From Platynereis dumerilii (Eukaryota > Annelida > Polychaeta > Phyllodocida > Nereididae): 64,000 nucleotides of DNA. The notes under the pieces are model-generated. The model searched no databases. It was not told the origin of the DNA and worked only from the letters and a program-made list of their open reading frames with translations. Numbering within the stretch: position 1 is the first letter of the stretch; each line of letters starts with the position of its first letter. Where the stretch lies: positions 66,831,192 through 66,895,191 of the forward strand of contig JAPTHN010000003.1 of assembly GCA_026936325.1 (NCBI GenBank), read 5' to 3'. Shown here piece by piece: positions 39,501 to 54,500 of the stretch. The translations under genes and the position numbers were made by a program.

Positions 39501-42500
39501 AACTTATATGACCAGAGGCCTTTGTTAGCATTGCTAGAAAGGCCATAAAAGAAGTAGAAAAGAAATGGTGATATGAGAAACAGGAAGAATTACTTAATTT
39601 TCAAATGGTTACATCTCGGTAGGGAGCCAAATTTTGGGATTTTTCTATTTCAATGATAGGTTGATCACTGATCAGTTGAGAATATTTTTGTTTAGAATTT
39701 TTTTGAGGGGGTCTCCTATGGAAGTTCTGAAAATTTGGTTAATTTGGCATTGATGTGGTCTTAGGTTAGGCTTATCTGCTATGTGTGCAGTTCTTTCTGG
39801 TTACTCTATGACATACGTATACCAGATACTGAAGGTGAAGATGTACCACAGTAGCATAAATTGCTTACATTTATATAGATTTAAAGAAAACGGTGATCAT
39901 GGAAATTGTGCACTTTCAAGTAAATAGGGAGTGTTACAAAATGTTGTACTTACTTCTACAGCATGATGGTGGCGAAGGCAATATGCTGGAGGCGGTCTTT
40001 TTTCTCAGGGGAGTTTCATCCTCAACTACAAATGAAATGCCAGAAATAGGGTATGGCAAAATAGGGCCAATCAAATTGCCAATCCTCAAAACTATGCCAA
40101 CATAGGCCTATAGTATTATCTGATTTAGAATAAGTATTAGACATCACATATCATGAGTCTGACAGGATGAAGTGCCCAGGCACATATACCTATATACATT
40201 GTATTCACCAATCAGTCTGACTCTGAAGGAGCTTCTGTTTGTATGTTTTATCAGATTTGATTTTACACACGGCATGGAAAATTTGAAAGAGTTTATAAAA
40301 TGATGCAACCCCTTCGGCCTGGTGACATATTGTACGATCCAAAACACAACTCGCACCACCAAATGGATTACTGTTGATTCACTGTAGCTGAAGTTGATCA
40401 TCTTGAAAATTTGACGCTTTCTATTCATTGGATATACAGTATACACTATAAATTGTAAACTGGAAAATGAACAATTGTACATGGCAGCAAAATTGTACAT
40501 ATGAATCAATGAATGATGCACTCACTTTGGGGTGACGTTGGACGTTCAGCACCGAAACTTGCATTGGTAGGTGATGATGCCTTCCTTGGTATACTTTTTG
40601 TCCTTAAAGGTGTTTTCCTAGCGTATTCTGAAAATTATAATCAATGGAACTGTGTGTATACTTTGTCATGATGCAAATATAAGCAAAACACATTGAAAAG
40701 GTTTTCCTTGTTGAGTGATTTCCTCACCAGGGGGTGGCACAGGAAGTTCTGTTGGAATGCTTTTGTTCTGAGCTTGTGACGACACAGGCGGTTTAGAAAA
40801 TGAAAAAATGTTGTTTGGTGGCATTGTCTAAGTGTGCAGTTATTTTGGGTTGCTCTATAAAATATATCCAATACTAAAACTGTGAAAATGTACAGAGTAG
40901 CATACAGTCAAGGAATTACCAGTGCTCAGTGAGCACTGCTCACATTCATATTGATTTCAAGAAAAAGATGGCAAATGGCAATTGTGTATTTCTTAAGTAA
41001 ATAGGGAATGTTCCGCAATGTCATACTTACTTTTACAGAATGATGGTGACAAGGCCAGTATGCTGGAGGCAGTATTTTTTCTCAAGGGAGTTTTATCCTC
41101 ATCTGCAAATAAAATACCAGAAATGAGGTATGGCAAAATAGGGCCCTTTTAATCCATCCTCAACACCATGCAAATATAGGCCCATTATTCAATAATTTTT
41201 TATTGTCTCCTTTAGAATAAGTATCAGATATTATGTGTCATGGGTCTCCCAGTTTAGACTATAGTTTGGTATTTAATGAATAATGCATAATACATTTATT
41301 CAATTCAGTCTTTTAATATCCTTAACAATGCTCAGAAAACAGATAAAAACATGTTTGTTGAGTGATTTCCTCACCATGTCTTTACATTTATATTAATGAA
41401 TAATTCACTCACTTTGAGGTGACAGGGGACGTTCAGCACCGAAACTTGTATTGATAGGTGATGGTGCCCTCCTTGGTATACTCTTCTTTCCTAAAGGTAT
41501 GTTGCCAGAGTTTTCTGAAAAATATAACCAATGGAACTTAATGTAATATACTATGTAACTAGCATTTACCCGTGATAAAAGCAGTGAGAGAGGTATGTGC
41601 TAAAATGAAAGTGTCGTGAGAGAAGCATCTGAGGTTGCAGGGATGAAGTGACATGCTGCTTTTTCATTAAATCTATAGGACTACCCGTTTGAAACTGGTA
41701 ATTATATTTAATTAAAATGATATTAATTGCAAAAGTGAGAAATGGTAAGGAAATAAAAAGGAAGAGCACTATAAGTAGAGATCTATATAATTATATAGTT
41801 TGAGAATTCATAGCCTGAGCTAATATTAAATGGAGTTAGACCATGAAATGTCAAACTATGTATAGATCTGTACAGCTATCTGTAGATCTAGCTATTGATT
41901 TTAGAATGCAACTTCAAAGCATTTATTTATTTATCCATTTCTGTTTTAAGTGATAGACAGACGTGAGCACTTGCTTAGAAAGCCTTATGCGGTATCCTAC
42001 ACGTAGAAATGGTTATTAGAAAATGTCTTGCAAAAAGAAATAAATTAATGTGCAGCTGGTTACATTTACGAAAATATATGAAGTTATCTTTAGTTGAAGA
42101 ATGCTGCTGACTTAAATTGCACTTGAGCACGAAAGTTCTGATGTGACACTTCAATACCAATGTGATCCTTTGAAACAGTAATAGCAATTAGGCATTGAAA
42201 GTAATTCAATAAATGTGTAAGGTGCCAATAGCAATTAGAGGCGCTGTAGCATAGGCCTGCCCAACTACACATAGGTCTAGGCCTAGATAGAAAGGGCCGA
42301 CACTATACATAGATCTAGGCCTTATGGCGCGAAGTTGGATCACAACAAAATAAAAACATGGCGGCCTATACCCTCGATAGAAAACGCATCTGCAAGATAG
42401 GCCAAAAGAGGGAATATGTATAGGGTCATATTTGGTATTTTTGGAAAGATGAAATCGTAATCTATGCAGATGGCTATATTAGAAATGGATTAGGAACGTA

Positions 42501-45500
42501 TAAATGTACATAAACTGAAGAAAACGGCGATGACGTCATGGTATCCCATGAGCTTTAGAGTCACGTATTAATATATAAGATGATGCAAATATAAGCAAAC
42601 CACATTGAAAAAGTTTTCCTTGTTGAGTGACTTCCTGACCAGGGGGTGGCACAGGAAGTTCTGTTGGAATGCTTTTGTTCTGAGAATGTGAAGATGCTCT
42701 GATTCCTGTATTTTTTTCATCAAGGTATTTTGTTAGAAAATTGCAAAAATGAATGATTGAAGTGAAACCACATTTCATGCCACTACACATGATCAATTTA
42801 TTTCAACATACCGTCACTGATTTACTCACCTTGAAATATCGGACTGATTGGTAAAGTTGTACTTGCAGATAAGTCGCAACAGTCTTCTGAAAAATTACAA
42901 AAGCAAACAATTTAAATGTTATTACACAGGACAATATCAAGTTATAGTGTCTAGGCCATATGCAGTGATCACCGATTATACTCACCTAGACGTGTCGAAC
43001 TGAATGATAATCCTCTTTTTATTTTAGATGTGTCAAAACTGTCAAATTCTGAAAATTACGCAAGAAAATAATTGATATGAATTTGTAGTTTGTTACACAC
43101 TAGCATGTTATCCATTGCAACAACAGTTAAATTGTAAGGTAACTATCAAGGATAACTGGTGATGAAACCTGTAATGGCACTGGCAACGATGCATCAATAG
43201 TCAATAGCAAATGAGATAAATTGTTGTGCCAGTTCCATTGGGAACAATGCTCCCTGGAATCACCATATCATATAAATGTAGCTTCTTTTTTTTTAAGTTT
43301 TATTAGTCAAAAATTTTAATTAGTGATTTAAAAGTCTTTTGAACTCTTCCTATCTTACTTCTCTCATGTTGCTTTTTACCTGCATTTCATTATGCCAGAC
43401 ATAATTTATTGAACCACAACACATTGAAATAAAGTTAAACATAGTTTGTAGATGGAACGGTTTACTATTTTTTGGAAAATATTGGAACTAATTTTTAAGA
43501 ATTCAAAACAAACAGACAATCAAGGTAGTATGCCTGTACAATGACATATATAACTATACTTTCACATCAACAACACCAGAAATGAAAGCCGTCATTAATA
43601 GATACTTAATAAATACTTCATTTACTCACTTGAAAGTGACAAGCATTGTTCACTTCTCTTCCTTGAAGGTTGCTCATAAGAATTTTCTGGAAATTTTCGA
43701 AACAAACGCAAATTAATTTCCAAAAGAAACGTTGATCAAATTTTCTAAAATTTTCCAAAACTAATTTTGATAGAATAAAATGCCAACAATGGCCTTATTG
43801 ATTCACTCACCTAAAAGTTTCGAACTGGTTGGTATACTTTCATTGCTTGCAGAAGTGTCCCAACATTCGAATTCTGAATATGTCAAAGTCAAACGCATAT
43901 CATTGAAATTAATTTGTATATCACAATTCTACATCTATATATATTTTCTTTTACCACAGCATGACCAGAAATGGCAGAGGGCTTTAAGTTAATGCAGCCT
44001 TGGCTTTAACAGTCCTTCATTTAAGATCACGAAATTACTCACTTGAAAGTGATGACGAATTTTGTCCAAGGATACTTCCGTTTTCAGAAGCTGAAGATGA
44101 CCGACTTTTTCCCCCCAAAAGTGTTTTGGAAGAGTTTCCTGAAAATTTCCAAAACAATTGAAAAAAATAGATCAGCATTTTCATGACACTGGACTCACAG
44201 AAAACAAGTACCTAAGTCGTATTGAGTGATTTACTCACCCAGTTGCGAACTGTTTTGTGCTCTTTTAATTGTGCAACAAGCTGTTCCTGAGAAGAACGAA
44301 AAAAAAGAAGATAATCAATCCTAAATACAGTTGTCAAGGAAAGCCTATAGACATACACTACCCTCCAAAAGTTTGAGTACAACTACAAAAGTGAGGTGTC
44401 TTTTAGAAATACTTCATCTTGCTGCTGTAAGTTGTTCTCGACACTTCATTTTTGGTCAGTTTGGCAGAAATTTAAACAACTTTGTGGGTATCCCATATTT
44501 TGCTATTCCATGAAAAGTTGTTACAACACAATTATCTGCCTTCCTTATGAAATTTTATGATTTTTTTTTACACGTTTCCACAGTTTTGGAATGATCTTAA
44601 CAGTGGTTTCAGACCACAAAAAGACAAAAAAATAGACCTTGACCACTAAAAAACACAGATCTTGGATATTTTTGGGTCACCATGAAATAGTATCACAGAC
44701 AGGCTTCTTCGCAAGTGAAAATTATTTACTGGAGTCATTTCAGCACTGTTTTGACGCCAAAACAGATTTTCAAAGACCATTTTTACGGTCTGAAACAACT
44801 TTTAAAATCAAATAACACCTAAAGAAAGATGTTAAAAATTTTTAATATATAATAAAGCTGGAAGATAAGTGCGCTATTACAACTTTCATAGAACAGCAAA
44901 ATATGGTACACAGACGGAGTTATATAAATCTGTACCAAAATTATCAAAAATAGAGATACAAAAATATATCAAAGTATTAATATGAGTTCTCACATAGTTT
45001 GAAGTACCCGGAAGGCTAAGGAAGAAATAAAATATGTGTTTGAAATTAAGTATTCTTGAAAGAAACCACACTTCTTCAGTTGTATTCAAACTTTTTGAGG
45101 GTATATGGTGTATTTTTTTTGTCAATAGATAAAAAAGGGTCAACTTCATTCGATTTTACTCACTCAGTTGTGGTGAACTGCCATTCTGAGAAGCCAAAGA
45201 TGATCTGTTTGCTTTTGGAGGTGCAGTAGATGGCGATGGTTTAGTTTTCTGCCCTACAGGTGTTTTGTAGGGATAGTTGCCTGAAAAATTTTCAAAAAGG
45301 AATTGATGAACATTAACTTTCAGTTAGTTCATTTACAAGTGATCAAATAGAATACAGTTGACAAATATAAATAATTAGGGAACATTCTTGGTGCGGCCTA
45401 CTGGGAGATATAAAGGATAAAGACAGACTTTAAGAAATTAGTCTATTTTTCTTCGACCTCCAGAAACATCTACTCACAGGAAAGGGATAAAGAACTTTGC

Positions 45501-48500
45501 CCAAGGATACTTCTGTTTTCAGAAGCTGAAGATGACCGACTTTTTTCCCCCAAAAGTGTTTTGGAAGAGTTTCCTGAAAATTTCCAAAAAAATTGAACGA
45601 AATAGATCAGCATTCTCATGACACTGGACTCACAGAAAACAAGTAAGTCCTGAGTGATTTACTTACCTAGTTGCGAACTGTTTTGTACTCTTCTAATTTT
45701 TGAGGATGTGCAGCAATTTGTTCCTGAGAAGAGAGGAAAAAAAAGATAATCAATTGAAATGCAGTTGTTAGGGCATGTAGATCACTAAGTCTTGAAAAGT
45801 GAAAGTTTGCAAGCCTACTACTGGTTTAGTCCCTCACCTGAGGGCCAAAATCTAGGATTTCGTTGACCCCCCCTGTTTAGCCAGGTTTCATGGTACCAAA
45901 TTGTAGCAAATTTAGTATAGATTCTATTTCTGCCTGTTACCAAGTTGGTAAAATACCTGAAACATACTCAAATTTTAAAAAATGGGACAAACGTTGAAAA
46001 AATTAAATTATTTTATATTTTGCTCCTAAAAATATTTAAAATTCAGCCCTGACCTTAAAAATTGTCCGAATATCATGATTTTTTCAGAGGATCATCACTA
46101 AAGTATTCTTCAAAAGATAAAAGAACTAATTTCTACCTAACTTCAAGATGGCCACCAAAATTAAAGATGGCCGCCTGATAACAAATATGATTTTCCTCTA
46201 TTTTAGCAATTTTTCCTAAATAATTTTTTTATTAATATATCAAATGGTTTCAAACTGGAAGGAAGTGGTGGGCTACCATCAATATATTGTATTTTACCAT
46301 TTTATGAAGACAGAAAAGATTTAACTGCCATACTTTCCATTTTATAGGGGGTTAAAGTTGGCTCCAACATGCAATTTTGTGTGAGAAGTCGCTGTAAATG
46401 GTTCTGGGATTTTCATCTAATTACTTGTGCCCAGTTGTGCTGCTTCATTGGTCTCCCCAAATATTTTGTCAGGTTTCTTTGTACCAAATTGTTGCAAATT
46501 TAACATAGATTGCATTTCTGCTTGTTACCAAGTTGACAAAATACCTGAAAGATGCTCAAATATTCAGAAATTGCCGAAGTGTCGAAAAAATGTTTTTTTT
46601 ATCATATTTTGCTCCAAAAACTATTTTAATTCTGCCCTGACCTTAAAAATTGTCCAAATATCATGATTTTTTCAAGGATAGAAGATCAAAGTATCCTGCA
46701 AGAGGTGATGGAACAAATTTGTTTTTATTTTCAAAATGGCCACCAATATTGAAGATGGCCATCTGACACCAAATCGGATTTACCTATATTTCAGCTTCTT
46801 TTTCTTAAATATTTTTTTTAATTCATACTTCAAATGGTTCAAGCTGGATGTGAGCGGTTGGCTAATATAGATTGGTTGTATTCTACCATTTTGTGAAGAC
46901 AAAAATGATTTAATTGCAGTACTTTCCCTTTTATAGAGGTTTGAAGTTGGACTGGACATCCAATTTTGTGGGAAAAGCGGCTGAAAATGGATCTGGGATT
47001 TTCAACTAATTCCTTGGGTCCAGTTGTGCTGCTTCATTGATCTCCCCCAATATTCAGTCAGGTTTCTTTGTCCCAAATTGTTGCAAATTTAGTATTGATT
47101 GCATTTCTGCTTGTCACCAAGTTGACAAAATACCTGAAAGATGCTCAAATATTCAGAAATTGCCGAAATGTTGAAAATTTTATTTTTTCATATTTTGCTC
47201 CAAAAACGATTTAAATTCTGCCCTGACCTTAAAAATTGTACAAATATCATGATTTTTTCAATGATAGAAGATCAAAGTATTCTACAATAGATGATGGAAC
47301 AAATTTGTTTTTATTTTCAAGATGGCTACCAATATTCAAGATGGCCGTTTGACACCAAATCGGATTTACCTATATCTTTTTTCTAAGTATTTTCTAAAAT
47401 TCATATTTCAAATCGTTTCAAGCTGGAAGTGAGTGGTTGGCTGGTGTGGATTGTTGTATTCTACCATTTTGTGAAGACAGAAATGATTTAGATGTCATAA
47501 TTTTCCATTTTATAGGGGTTAAAGTTGGCCGCAACATCCAATTTGGTGTGAAAAGTCGCTGTAAACGGATGTGTGATTTTCATCTAATTACTTGGGCCCA
47601 GTTGTGTTGCTTCATTGATCTCCCCCAATATTTATTCAGGTTTCTTTTTACTAAATTGTTGGAAATTTAGCATAGATTGCATTTCTGCTTGTTACCAAGT
47701 TGACAAAATACCCGAAATATGCTCAAATATTCAGAAATTGCTGAAATGTTGAAAAAAATATAAGTTTTTCACATTTTCCTCCAAAAAATATGTAAAATGC
47801 AGCCGTTATCTTGCAAATTGTCCAAATGACCTGATTATTTAGGCAGTAGGTTACAAAGTATTCTACTAAAGACAAGAATTTGACAATTCAAAGACTGAAA
47901 GAGAGACTTATCGATCCATTATGATAGCCATTGACAGCAAAAGTATTCTTATTTGAGAATTTCACACCTTGTCACAAGTGCTCCTGTGGCCAGAGGTATA
48001 GATAATACAATATCTATCCGGCATTACCAATGGGAGCAATTTTTTCAAGCACAGCAGCTCTAAGCCCAAGCACCTGGTGTTAGAGATGGATGCATTTGGG
48101 CACCTGGAGGACCCCTTGTGGACTGGACAACTGCCCCCCTTCCACTAGAATTTGGCCAATAAAGGTGCATTAAAAGTACGGCATTGGAGGTCCGCGTGCC
48201 TCCGGATAAGATTCAGCCCAGCCTACAGCCCTGTATACAGATCAACTGATAGAACAGATAATCAACACCCAGGCCCCAGGGGCCAGCCACTGACAGTGGC
48301 CCATCCACCACTACTCAAAAAGCCATGGAAGTGACCATGTTGTCAGAAAAACTGACACAGCCAGGTCAAGTTTAGCACATGAAGCAATATAATAGATCCC
48401 CCAAGCAAACTCTGGCTGTGGAAAGTCCTCTTCCTGTGGCAAGAGGCACCTTGAGATAAACGGACCTCTCACATTGACTGAAATAGAAAGTTCTTCTTTT

Positions 48501-51500
48501 CCATCAATTTAAACAATTTCCATATATTTCGTTTTATTATATAATTTTGCGCAGTTAGTGCTATTTCTGGTGCCTCAAAGTTCATAATTCTTAAGAAATT
48601 AAGGAAAATATGTTACTATTACGGATCATAACTTTGATTGACAGGTCATCTTTCAACATGATAGGTAGGAATTAAGATAACTTTTATGACCCCTAAAATA
48701 TCAAAGGTCTATAGAGCTCTGAAGTTGAAGTATAGCATTGAAAGAATTATGCAATTTGTTCCCCTCTTCCAATTGGCTGAGACCATTTCCAGGAAACCAA
48801 TCAGCTCTCTTGAGCAATCAAGATTTTATTGCCCCTATTTACTTATATGGAATATCTCATTAATCGGCAACCGGTTGGTTTTTGGAGCCTCCGGACCCTC
48901 GTCCTTTAAACTACTTTACTACCCAAGCGTCATATGCGTAGGGACCGCCATCCTGCGGGGGACTGTCACTATTTTGCTCTAAAATTTTAACATGTAATGG
49001 AACCAGGGCAGTGGATCTGCCTTGATATTGGTCAGGATTTTCCCTGATGGGCCATTTGCCCTGATGCCAGGCAGCCCCCCGCCCCTCCGCGAAATACGCC
49101 TATGCCAAGCATTGCTCCTTAATTGCTACTAATAATTCAACTGAGAGAGAGACATACATGTAACCTCAAGGATTGCAATAAGCACAATTACCTGATCAGG
49201 CTTGTTCTGCAATTGACTTCACTGCTACCTTTAATATCAATGCAGTGCAAACAGCTGGCTGGGATATGGCTGCAGAAATTATGAGCTAGTTTCAGTTGAT
49301 GGCCTTAATGGGGCAACTGACGGCTGTTCGCAGCGGCTTTTCATATTTCATAATTTTTTGACACATAAATCTGAGAGCTGGGTATTTATCTGGGGCATCA
49401 AGGGCAATAGGTCTTATGCATATCTTATTAATGGCCTTTGAATCCCCGATCTTCTGTTATTCTGATTGTCCTTCTACATTGTTATTCTGATTGACCTTCG
49501 ACATTGTTGTTCTGATTGACCTTGTAAATTGTCGACCTGAAAAAATCAAGACGCCGGACAATTTTTCTTGTCAGAGTTAAATTTTTAAATGTGAAAAATT
49601 CCTTTTATTTTCAACTTTTCTCCATTTCTTTTTTAAATTTGAGCATCATTCACGTATTTTTTCAACTTTGTAATATGAAGAAGTAAAATCTATACTAAGT
49701 TTGCAACAATTTAGTATGAAGAAACCTGACTAAATACGGGGGGAGAGGGTTGAGGCCAAAGAAGTAGCACAACTGGACCCAAGGAATTAGATGAAAATCC
49801 CAGATCCATTTTCAGCCGTTTTTCACAAAATTGGATGTCCAGTCCAACTTTAACCCCCTATAAAAGGGAAAGTACTGCAATTAAATCATTTTTGTCTTCA
49901 CAAAATGGTAGAATACAACCAATCTATATTAGCCAATGACTCACTTCCAGCTTGAACCATTTGAAGTATGAATTTAAAAAATTATTTAAGAAAAAGAAGC
50001 TAAAATATAGGTAAATCCGATTTGGTATCAGACGGCCATCTTGAATATTCGTGGCCATTTTGAAAGTAGAAACAAGTTTGTTCCATCATCTGTTGTTGAA
50101 TAATTTTATCTTCCATCCTTAAAAAATCATGATATTTGTTCAAATTTTAAGGTCAGGGCAGAATTAAGATATTTTACAGCATAATATTTTTTTTTTAAAT
50201 AATTTTTTCAACATTTCGGCAATTTCTGAATATTTGGCTATCTTTCGGGTATTTTGTCAACTTGGTAACAAGCAGAAATGCAATCTATACTAAATTAGCA
50301 ACAATTTGGTACAAAGAAACCTGACTAAATATTGGGGGAGATCAATGAAGCAGCACAACTGGACCCAAGGAATTAGTTGAAAATCCCAGATCCATTTTCA
50401 GCCGCTTTTCCCACAAAATTGGATGTCCAGTCCAACTTCAAACCTCTATAAAAGGGAAAGTACTGCAATTAAATCATTTCTGTCTTCACAAAATGGTAGA
50501 ATACAACCAATCTATATTAGCCAACCACTCACATCCAGCTTGAACCATTTGAAGTATGAATTAAAAAAAATATTTAAGAAAAAGAAGCTAAAATATAGGT
50601 AAATCCGATTTGGTGTCAGACGGCCATCTTGAATATTGGTGGCCATTTTGAAAATAAAAACAAATTTGTTCCATCATCTGTTGCAGAATACTTTGATCTT
50701 CTATCCTTGAAAAAATCATGATATTTGGACAATTTTTAAGGTCAGGGCAGAATTTAAATAGTTTTTGGAGCAAAATATGAAAAAAAAAATCATTTTTTCG
50801 ACACTTCGGCAATTTCTGAATATTTGAGCATCTTTCAGGTATTTTGTCAACTTGGTAACAAGCAGAAATGCAATCTATGTTAAATTTGCAACAATTTGGT
50901 ACAAAGAAACCTGACTAAATATTGGGGGAGACCAATGAAGCAGCACAACTGGACCCAAGTAATTTGATGAAAATCCCAGATCCATTTACAGCGACTTCTC
51001 ACACAAAATTGCATGTCGGAGCCAACTTTAACCCCCTATAAAATGGAAAGTATGGCAGTTAAATCATTTCTGTCTTCATAAAATGGTAAAATACAATATA
51101 TTGATGGTAGCCCACCACTTCCTTCCAGTTTGAAACCATTTGATATATTAATAAAAAAATTATTTAGGAAAAATAGCTAAAATAGAGGAAAATCATATTT
51201 GTTATCAGGCAGCCATCTTTAATTTTGGTGGCCATCTTGAAGTTAGGTAGAAATTAGTTCTTTTATCTTTTGAAGAATACTTTAGTGATGATCCTCTGAA
51301 AAAATCATGATATTCGGACAATTTTTAAGGTCGGGGCTGAATTTTAAATATTTTTAGGAGCAAAATATAAAAAAAATTAATTTTTTCAACGTTTGTCCCA
51401 TTTTTTAAAATTTGAGTATGTTTCAGGTATTTTACCAACTTGGTAACAGGCAGAAATAGAATCTATACTAAATTTGCTACAATTTGGTACCATGAAACCT

Positions 51501-54500
51501 GGCTAAACAGGGGGGGTCAACGAAATCACACTTCTAGGCATCTTTTTGGATTCATGTGATGGACTAGTTGTTTTATTTATGATCAAGAAATTATGATTTT
51601 AAGATAATTCTAACATGATTAAAATAATGCGTATACTTCCACACCTAGGAAAATTCGTCTGCATGTTTTATATTGAATATTTTGGTAAAACCTGTCACTC
51701 TCAGGCATAAATCCATGTTTTGGGCTTGGAAAGGTACATAACCCGAAGCTATACTGCAGAATAAATACAGGATAGTTAATATTACATTGTAGTTGGGTAA
51801 AAAATTTGTATGACTTAATTATTTGAAAGACAAAATTGTCAATTTCAAACTAAGTACAGTATTTTCTCTATTAAAAGCACACCCCCTAATAAAAGCCCAC
51901 CCCCCTCCACAAGGAACTAATTTTCATCAAAATTCCACCAAAATATGACTTTATCCTAAGTTTTTTATGCAAAAAATTATTAATTGACCATATCATCATT
52001 ACTTCTGCCCACTGGGCGTTTTATAGAGAAAATATGGTATTATAATAAGACCAAATGGGTATGGTGGTATTTTGAGATGTACTCCACGAGTTGAAGATAT
52101 CCTGAGTCCTCTGTACCCACGAGTGCGTCAGCAACTATTGGTTCCATGGACATGACGTCACAATGGCAAACAATGCAATGACATCATCAACAATGATCAA
52201 ACCATGTGGTATACAAAAAACCACATGGGATATATCCACTGCTTTTTCATGTGGTATTGTAAACATTATGGGGTATATAGAAATACTATGAAGTCATGTT
52301 TGATACCCCGACAAGAGACCATATCCTGACAAGACACTGTACCCTGACGAGAGACTGTACCCCGACGAGAGACCGTACCCCCACGAGAGACCAACGGACT
52401 GCTGCAGAAGGGGCCCTTATAACGCAGGGACCACTGTACTATAAATAAAAACTTTACCCCCTGGTCATATGAACTCCTACTGACAAAACAAACTGCCCCC
52501 TGGCTAACCCCAGATTGATTCCTCTTCAGATAACATGCACACTATTATTCATGTTTGTCACTAAATTATATTTGATTATCTCTATGGCTTGACTATAAGT
52601 ACCACAGCATAACCAGAAATGGCAGAGGGCTTCAACAGTTCTTTCATTAAAGGTCACAAAATGTACTCACTTGAAAGAGATGAAGAACCACGCCCAAGGA
52701 TACTTCCGTTTTCTGAAGCTGAAGATGACTGACTTTTTTCCCCCAAAAGTGTTTTGGAAGAGTTTCCTGAAAATTTCCAAAACAATCAAATGAAATCAAT
52801 TGGCATTTTCATGCACTCAACTCACAGAAAACAAGCAAGTCCTATTGAGTGATTTACTTACCTAGTTGCGAACTGTTTTTTACTCTTCTAATTTTTGAAG
52901 ATGTGCAGCAAGTTCTTCCTGAGAAGAGAGGAAAAAAAGATAATCAATTGACATGCAGTTGTTAGGGCATGTAGATCACTAAGTCTTGAAAAGTGAAAGT
53001 TGGCAAGCCTACTACTGGTTGTTTTATTTATGATCAAGAAATTATGATTTTAAGATAATTCTAACATGATTAAAACAATGCGTATACTTCCACACCTAGT
53101 AAAACTCGCCTGCATGTTTTATATTGAATATTTTGGTAAAACCTGTCACTCTCAGGCATAAATCCATTTTTGGGCTTGGAAAGGTACATAACCCGAAGCT
53201 ATACTGCAGAATAAATACAGGATAGTTAATATTACATAGTAGTTGTGTGAAAATTTGTACATGACTTAATTATTTGAATGACAAAATTGTCAATTTCAAA
53301 CTAAGTATATAGAAATACTATGAAGTCAAGTTTGATACCCCGACAAGAGACCATATCCTGACAAGACACTGTACCCTGACGAGAGACTGTACCCCGACGA
53401 GAGACCGTACCCCCACGAGAGACCAATGGACTGCTGCAGAAGGGGCGGTCTTATAACGCGGGGACCACTGTACTATAAATAAAAACTTTACCCCCTCTTC
53501 ATATGAACTCTCACTGACCAATCAAACTGCCCCCTGGCTAACCCCAGATTGATTCCTCTTCAGATAACATGCACACTATTATTCATGTTTGTCACTAAAT
53601 TATATTTGATTATCTCTATGGCTTGACTATAAGTACCACAGCATAACCAGAAATGGCAGAGGGCTTCAACAGTTTCTTCATTAAAGGTCATAAAATGTAC
53701 TCACTTGAAAGAGATGAAGAACTACGCCCAAGGATACTTCCGTTTTCTGACGCTGAAGATGACCGACTTTTTTCCCCCAAAAGTGTTTTAGAAGAGTTTC
53801 CTGAAAATTTCCAAAACAATCGAATGAAATGAATCAGCATTTTCATGACACTGGACTCACAGAAAACAGGTAAGTCCAACTAAGTGATTTCATTACTTAC
53901 CTTGTTGCGAACAGTTTTGTGTTCTTCTAATTTTTGAAGATGTGCAGTGAAGTGTTCCTGAGAAGGAGGAAAAAAGAAGATGATCAATACAAAATAACTA
54001 AATAGAAAAGTCTTTTGACCTATATTATCAATAAATAATAAAGGGTCGACTTCATCAAATTTTACTCACTTAGTCGTGGCGAACTGCCGTTCTGAGAAGC
54101 CAGAGATGATCTGTTTGCTTTTGGAGGTGCTGTAGAAGGTGATGGTTTAGTTTTCTGTCCTACGGGTGTTTTGTAGGGGTCGTTTTCTGAAAAATGTTCA
54201 AAAAGGAATTGATATGAGCCAACATCAACTTTCAGATAGTTCATTCACAAGTGATCAAAAAGAATACAGTTGACAAATATAAATAATTAGGGAAAATTTT
54301 CGGTGCGGCCTACTGGGAGATATAAAAGATAAAGGCAGACTCTAAGAAATTAGTCAATTTTTCTTCGACCCCCAGAAACATCTACTCTAAATAGAAACTT
54401 TACCCCCCAAGTCACATGACCTCTCACTGACCAATCAAACTGCCCCCTTGCTAACCCCAGCTTGATTCGTCTTCACATAAAATCTATACTATTACTCAGG

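Larger units (their letters stand above)
45827..51566. mobile_element. Foldback element, 5.74 kb, with empty site known
   Basis: Ends TAGTCCCTCAC and GTGATGGACTA are inverted repeats (10 of 11 match) and are flanked by GTT (45,824-45,826 and 51,567-51,569). The paralogous intron at about 53,020 reads ACTGGTTGTTTTA with one GTT and no insert. Two arms of about 2.0 kb are inverted copies, each made of about four 585-bp tandem units. The 1.7-kb centre has no recognised transposase, so the element looks non-autonomous. The layout resembles the sea-urchin TU and other foldback families; the superfamily is not assigned. Confidence 0.88.
51570..53830. repeat. Tandem duplication of an intron-exon II-exon I block, offset about 1,034 bp
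   Basis: Exon pair 52,862/52,671 and flanks match exon pair 53,901/53,705. Intron stretches 51,570-51,855 and 52,277-52,660 recur at 53,028-53,305 and 53,306-53,690. Confidence 0.85.

Noticed and set aside
45886-51480. Short frames within the foldback arms and centre
   Set aside because: No transposase motif; the arms are non-coding tandem units.
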